A model generated the notes under the pieces. The model was not told where the DNA came from and did not search any database. It saw only the letters and a program-made list of their open reading frames with translations. From assembly GCA_015075305.1 (NCBI GenBank), contig JABTUS010000009.1:186001-250000 (forward strand): a stretch of DNA of 64,000 bases, written 5' to 3'. The stretch is from Opitutaceae bacterium. Its GTDB lineage: Bacteria; Verrucomicrobiota; Verrucomicrobiia; Opitutales; Opitutaceae. The translations under genes were made by a program, and so were the position numbers. Positions 60,633-64,000 of the stretch are shown in pieces (the stretch's first letter is position 1; each line of letters begins with the position of its first letter).

Positions 60633-63600
60633 TCAGTGGCTTGTCTGCACCGCGGGTTCCTCGTTGCGGCTGCCGCCGGTGCCGAGGCTTGAGACGAATT
60701 CGACTAGGTCGCGGAGTTCTCCGCGCTTGAGGATGAGGCCAAATATCTCCGGCATGCTCGACGGCGCAGTTTCGCGCTTCACAATATTGTTCTTCTTGAT
60801 CACGACAAGATCCTCATCGGTCGCAGTCCGCAGGGTGTAGGTCCTGTCATCCTCGGAGGCGATGCTGCCCACCTTCACGCTGCCGTCCTTGAGCGTGAAG
60901 GCCACGGAATCGAAACCCGCGGCGATGGAGGCGTTCGGTGCAACGATGGATTCCAGGATGTACGCCCGCGACTTGTCGCGCCCGATGGTGTCGAGGGCCG
61001 GGCCGGCTTCGCCTCCCTTGGCGCGTATCCTGTGGCAGCGCACGCAGGCGAGCACGGGATGCTCGAAGAACAGGTGGCGGCCCTCGGCTCGCTTTCCGCC
61101 AACCATGGCGTAGGAATACTTCTCCTCCACCGGTGCACTGGCCAGGCGGGCCGCACGTTTTTCCGCAGCCTGCTTCAAAGCGGGATTGTTGCGGGCATCG
61201 ACGGCGTCGAGGATTTCGACCTGTAGTCCGGCGAGCTTCTTGTCAGTGTCGATGCGCGACAGGTAGTCGCCAAGAACCTTGTCGACGCGCGGATCGTCGA
61301 GTTTCGCGAGATTGGTGATGGCGCTTTGCTTTTCAACAAGGGTTCCCGAATCGAGCGCATGAAGGAGCAGGGGAACTGCCTCGGCCGCGGATATGATGGA
61401 GTAGTAGCCCTGCGCCGCTGCGCGCAACGAGGCATCCTTGGCGAGGCCGGCCGCCTTGACGGCATCAGCGAGGCGCGGATGGTGCCATTCTGAAAGGGGC
61501 TTCAGTGCGGCGGCGCGAGCGTCGCTGCTGGCGTCCTCACGGAGAACGAGTGCGGCGAGGGCGTCGCCCGCCGAACGGAGATTCAGCGCCTCGATGGCGC
61601 GGATCGCGGCGAGTTGGACATCGGCATGGCCGTCTGCGAGCAATCGAGCGGCGAACGGCTCCAGGGATTTCACCGCGGGCGAGGCGTCGCGGGCGGGCAG
61701 GGGGCGGAAAACCCCCACGATGCGATCGCGCGCGGGCGGGTGTGCCCAATCGGAGAGGTGAAGCAGCGCCTCGATGCGCAGGTCATCGGGTGCGTCCGTG
61801 CGGGCGGCGAAGGCGGCGAGAGCGGCGGCATTTTCCGGCCCGCCGTTGCGGAAATGCGCGTTGAGGATGCGGAGGCCAAGGCCCTTGTCCACATTCATGG
61901 GCATCATCGGCAGCAGATCCGCGAGCGCGGTCTGCGCTGAAACGACCGGTGCATCGTTGATGGCGCGAGCGGCTTCGGCGACTATGAAGGGATCGGGATC
62001 CGTGAGGAAGCCGGCGATTTCCGGGCTGTTCAGGCGACGGTAGGCAAGCAGAACCGCAAGGCGCACCGCACGGGAGGAATCGGCTGCGGCCGACTCCATG
62101 GCGCGCGGGTTCTTTCCGCCCACCAGCCCCATGACAACTGCGTGGCGCAGGTAGAGGTCCTGATCGGCATTCTCGCGGGCGACTTCGATCAATGCGGGAG
62201 CGGCTTCGGCGCGACCCAGCTTGCCGAGGCTCTGCGCCGCAAAGAAGCGGACGCGTCCCGATGAATCCTTGAGCGCGGTGAGCAGGGGCTCAAAGGCGAC
62301 TGCAACCCGGCCGTCGCCGAGGACTTTTGCGGATTGAGCGCGCACCTCCGGGTCTGCATCGCTGAGGAGCGGCAGCACGACGCGATAGGCCTCCGGCTGT
62401 TTGCGGCCCACCTGGCCGAGCGCCCAGATACCATGGATGCGGGCGAGTTGATTGTAATGGTGTGAGGCAATCTGCGTGAGCAGCGGAAGAGCGGATGCGC
62501 CCTTGGCGGCGAGTGCATATTGAGCCTCAAGACGCACCCGCTGATCCGGGTGACCGATCAAGGCGAAAAGCTCCGCATCTGAACGGCCCTTCATGCCATC
62601 CGCGATGAGTCGCTGCGTTTCCCTGATCAGCGGATCATGGGCGGTAGCCTCGTTGGTGAGGGCGTAGAGGCGGCCCTTGCGCGACTTGGCCCAGCCGTTG
62701 CCCCAGTCGGAGAAATAGAGGCGTCCGTCCGGACCAAAATCGACGTCGGTCGGCAGGGTGCCGCCAAGGAAGAGTTCCTGGCGACGCATCGTGAAGGAGG
62801 CTCCCTGCGGATCGAGCGCGTAGAGATAGATGCCGCTGGTGGTGTAGGATCCCTTGAAGTGGCACATGAAAAACACATCGCGGTAGCTGGACGGAAGCCC
62901 CGTGCCCGGGTAGTGCGTGAGGCCCGACGGACCGTCGGCGGTGTTGACGATCGGCGGGAGGATGTAGGCAGGCTGACCCTCGTGACGCGGTTTCCACATT
63001 TGCTCGAAATTCCACGGCCCCGCATTGCCCAGCGGATTGAACTGGTAGCCCACGCGCCACCCGCTGTCGCCTCCCTCGACGACCTGGACGAAGCGTTCGA
63101 CATCACCCTGGTCGGAGTCATTGTCACCGGTGAACAGGTTGCCGAAGTCGTCGAAGGCCAGCTCCTGCGGGTTGCGCAAGCCGCTGTGCACAATCTCCAA
63201 TTCGGTGCCGTCGGGCCAGCAGCGGAAGACCGCGCCCATGTCGGGTGCATCGACCACGCTGCCATCCTTCGCCTTCGCATGAGTCCCGCGGTCGCCGATT
63301 GAAAAGTAGAGCTTGCCATCCGGACCCATGACCAGGCCGTGCAGATCGTGCCCGGTAAAGTTGAAGCGCACGCCGTAGCCGTAGCTAAGGGAGGTGCGGC
63401 CCTTGGAAATGCCCCTGGCATCGGGACCGTCCAGCAGCCAGAGGTGCGGGATGTTCGTGAACCAGACCTTGCCATCGCGCGCCAGGACACCCGAAGCGAT
63501 GCCATCAAGCGGGCTGTTGAAACCCGTGGCAAAGGCGGTTGATGAGTCGGCCACGCCATCGCCGTTTGAATCGACGATCCTCCTCACCACTTCGGTCTCG

Positions 63601-64000
63601 ATGGACAACTCCTTTTCGCCCTCGACGCCGAACTGATCGAGGATCAACTGAGCGCGATCTTCCACGGTTCGCGCGGCAAGTTCCTGCTCCAGCATCGGCA
63701 TGTAATCGCGAATATCCAGCACGCTGGAGCGGTAGCGGTAGGTCTCGGCGATGTAAGCCGTGCCCTTTTCATCGAAGGTGAATGCCACGGGATTCGCCAG
63801 CATGGGCTCAGCGGCGAACAGGCTGATCTTGAATCCTTCGGGGATCTTGAAATGCCTGATCGCCTCCTCGGCCTCATCGGAGGCCGGAAGCGGATTGGCC
63901 GTAGGCAGGCGATCGAGTGGAAGGAGCTTGAGGGGTGGGGGGCCCTTGGTCCTGGGGGCGGGGTCCGACATCAGCGAGGCCGGAAAGGAAAGGATGGCAC
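60633..64000 (-). CDS. PVC-type membrane-bound dehydrogenase with HEAT repeats and heme-binding domain (5' end cut off)
   Basis: At least 1112 residues are encoded from the ATG at 63971, but the frame stays open to the window edge. The extra residues read AILSFPASL and look like the end of a signal peptide, so the real start is probably outside. The N-terminal part is a beta propeller of glucose/sorbosone-dehydrogenase type (FKISLFAAEPMLANPVAFTFDEKG, DLHGLVMGPDGKLYFSIGDRG, GLRNPQELAFD). HEAT-like repeats follow (about 460-900), then a C-terminal heme domain with CVRCH (CXXCH) and GPALDTIGRDKSRAYILESIV. This architecture is common in Planctomycetes and Verrucomicrobia; the substrate is unknown. 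Confidence 0.88.
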   Translation of the reverse strand, partial: AILSFPASLMSDPAPRTKGPPPLKLLPLDRLPTANPLPASDEAEEAIRHFKIPEGFKISLFAAEPMLANPVAFTFDEKGTAYIAETYRYRSSVLDIRDYMPMLEQELAARTVEDRAQLILDQFGVEGEKELSIETEVVRRIVDSNGDGVADSSTAFATGFNSPLDGIASGVLARDGKVWFTNIPHLWLLDGPDARGISKGRTSLSYGYGVRFNFTGHDLHGLVMGPDGKLYFSIGDRGTHAKAKDGSVVDAPDMGAVFRCWPDGTELEIVHSGLRNPQELAFDDFGNLFTGDNDSDQGDVERFVQVVEGGDSGWRVGYQFNPLGNAGPWNFEQMWKPRHEGQPAYILPPIVNTADGPSGLTHYPGTGLPSSYRDVFFMCHFKGSYTTSGIYLYALDPQGASFTMRRQELFLGGTLPTDVDFGPDGRLYFSDWGNGWAKSRKGRLYALTNEATAHDPLIRETQRLIADGMKGRSDAELFALIGHPDQRVRLEAQYALAAKGASALPLLTQIASHHYNQLARIHGIWALGQVGRKQPEAYRVVLPLLSDADPEVRAQSAKVLGDGRVAVAFEPLLTALKDSSGRVRFFAAQSLGKLGRAEAAPALIEVARENADQDLYLRHAVVMGLVGGKNPRAMESAAADSSRAVRLAVLLAYRRLNSPEIAGFLTDPDPFIVAEAARAINDAPVVSAQTALADLLPMMPMNVDKGLGLRILNAHFRNGGPENAAALAAFAARTDAPDDLRIEALLHLSDWAHPPARDRIVGVFRPLPARDASPAVKSLEPFAARLLADGHADVQLAAIRAIEALNLRSAGDALAALVLREDASSDARAAALKPLSEWHHPRLADAVKAAGLAKDASLRAAAQGYYSIISAAEAVPLLLHALDSGTLVEKQSAITNLAKLDDPRVDKVLGDYLSRIDTDKKLAGLQVEILDAVDARNNPALKQAAEKRAARLASAPVEEKYSYAMVGGKRAEGRHLFFEHPVLACVRCHRIRAKGGEAGPALDTIGRDKSRAYILESIVAPNASIAAGFDSVAFTLKDGSVKVGSIASEDDRTYTLRTATDEDLVVIKKNNIVKRETAPSSMPEIFGLILKRGELRDLVEFVSSLGTGGSRNEEPAVQTSH

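Overview
The window looks like a chromosomal segment of a GC-rich Verrucomicrobiota bacterium, most likely of the Opitutaceae. The main reasons are a TonB receptor with the MSPFEV-type N-terminus typical of that family, a truncated PVC-type protein (propeller, HEAT repeats and a CXXCH heme site) at the right edge, secreted proteins sharing a C-terminal beta domain, and an IscA/HesB-type protein, RpoN and TsaD of gram-negative type. This assignment is inferred from protein content; no rRNA is present.

Region 1 (1-16.9 kb) is mostly housekeeping: a CysJ-like flavoprotein reductase, fabG-acpP-fabF, midA-rpmB divergent from a CtpA-type protease, tsaD, rpoN, an IscA/ErpA-type protein, ubiE/menG, a ClpX-like ATPase, an HU/IHF protein, hisS and cdd. 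It is interrupted at 10.6-12.9 kb by a small accessory island. The island holds a decayed VapC gene, an intact antitoxin/PIN-toxin pair, a Vsr mismatch endonuclease without a visible cytosine methylase, and a second VapBC pair whose antitoxin lost its 5' end to a hairpin-rich repeat.

Region 2 (16.9-33.7 kb) has a very large secreted subtilase with a PQQ-like propeller, an ECF sigma/anti-sigma pair with a secreted Ig-like protein, two hydrolases, an OmpR-type two-component system next to a DegP/HtrA protease, tRNA-Gly(CCC), an orphan GspF, a YhaM-like nuclease and a phosphatase.

Region 3 (33.9-39.8 kb) is a tight five-gene minus-strand operon: b-type membrane subunit, molybdopterin oxidoreductase, four-cluster ferredoxin, Tat-type Rieske protein and NarK-like transporter. 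It is probably a quinol-linked nitrate (or related oxyanion) reductase of unusual composition.

Region 4 (40.0-60.5 kb) is the most interesting part. A minus-strand operon (RidA, class III aminotransferase, DMT transporter, DSD1-like PLP enzyme, M19 dipeptidase) points to D-amino-acid or dipeptide catabolism. It lies back to back with a plus-strand glycan-use locus: a 1093-residue putative glycosidase, two exported metallophosphoesterases, a lambda-crystallin-like dehydrogenase, a TonB receptor and a GH20 hexosaminidase. Two paralogous DeoR regulators bracket the glycan genes; one has lost the usual effector-site motif. A GntR/FCD regulator is also present. My working model is uptake and breakdown of an amino-sugar, peptide or phosphate-decorated polymer such as peptidoglycan fragments or glycoprotein; this is inference.
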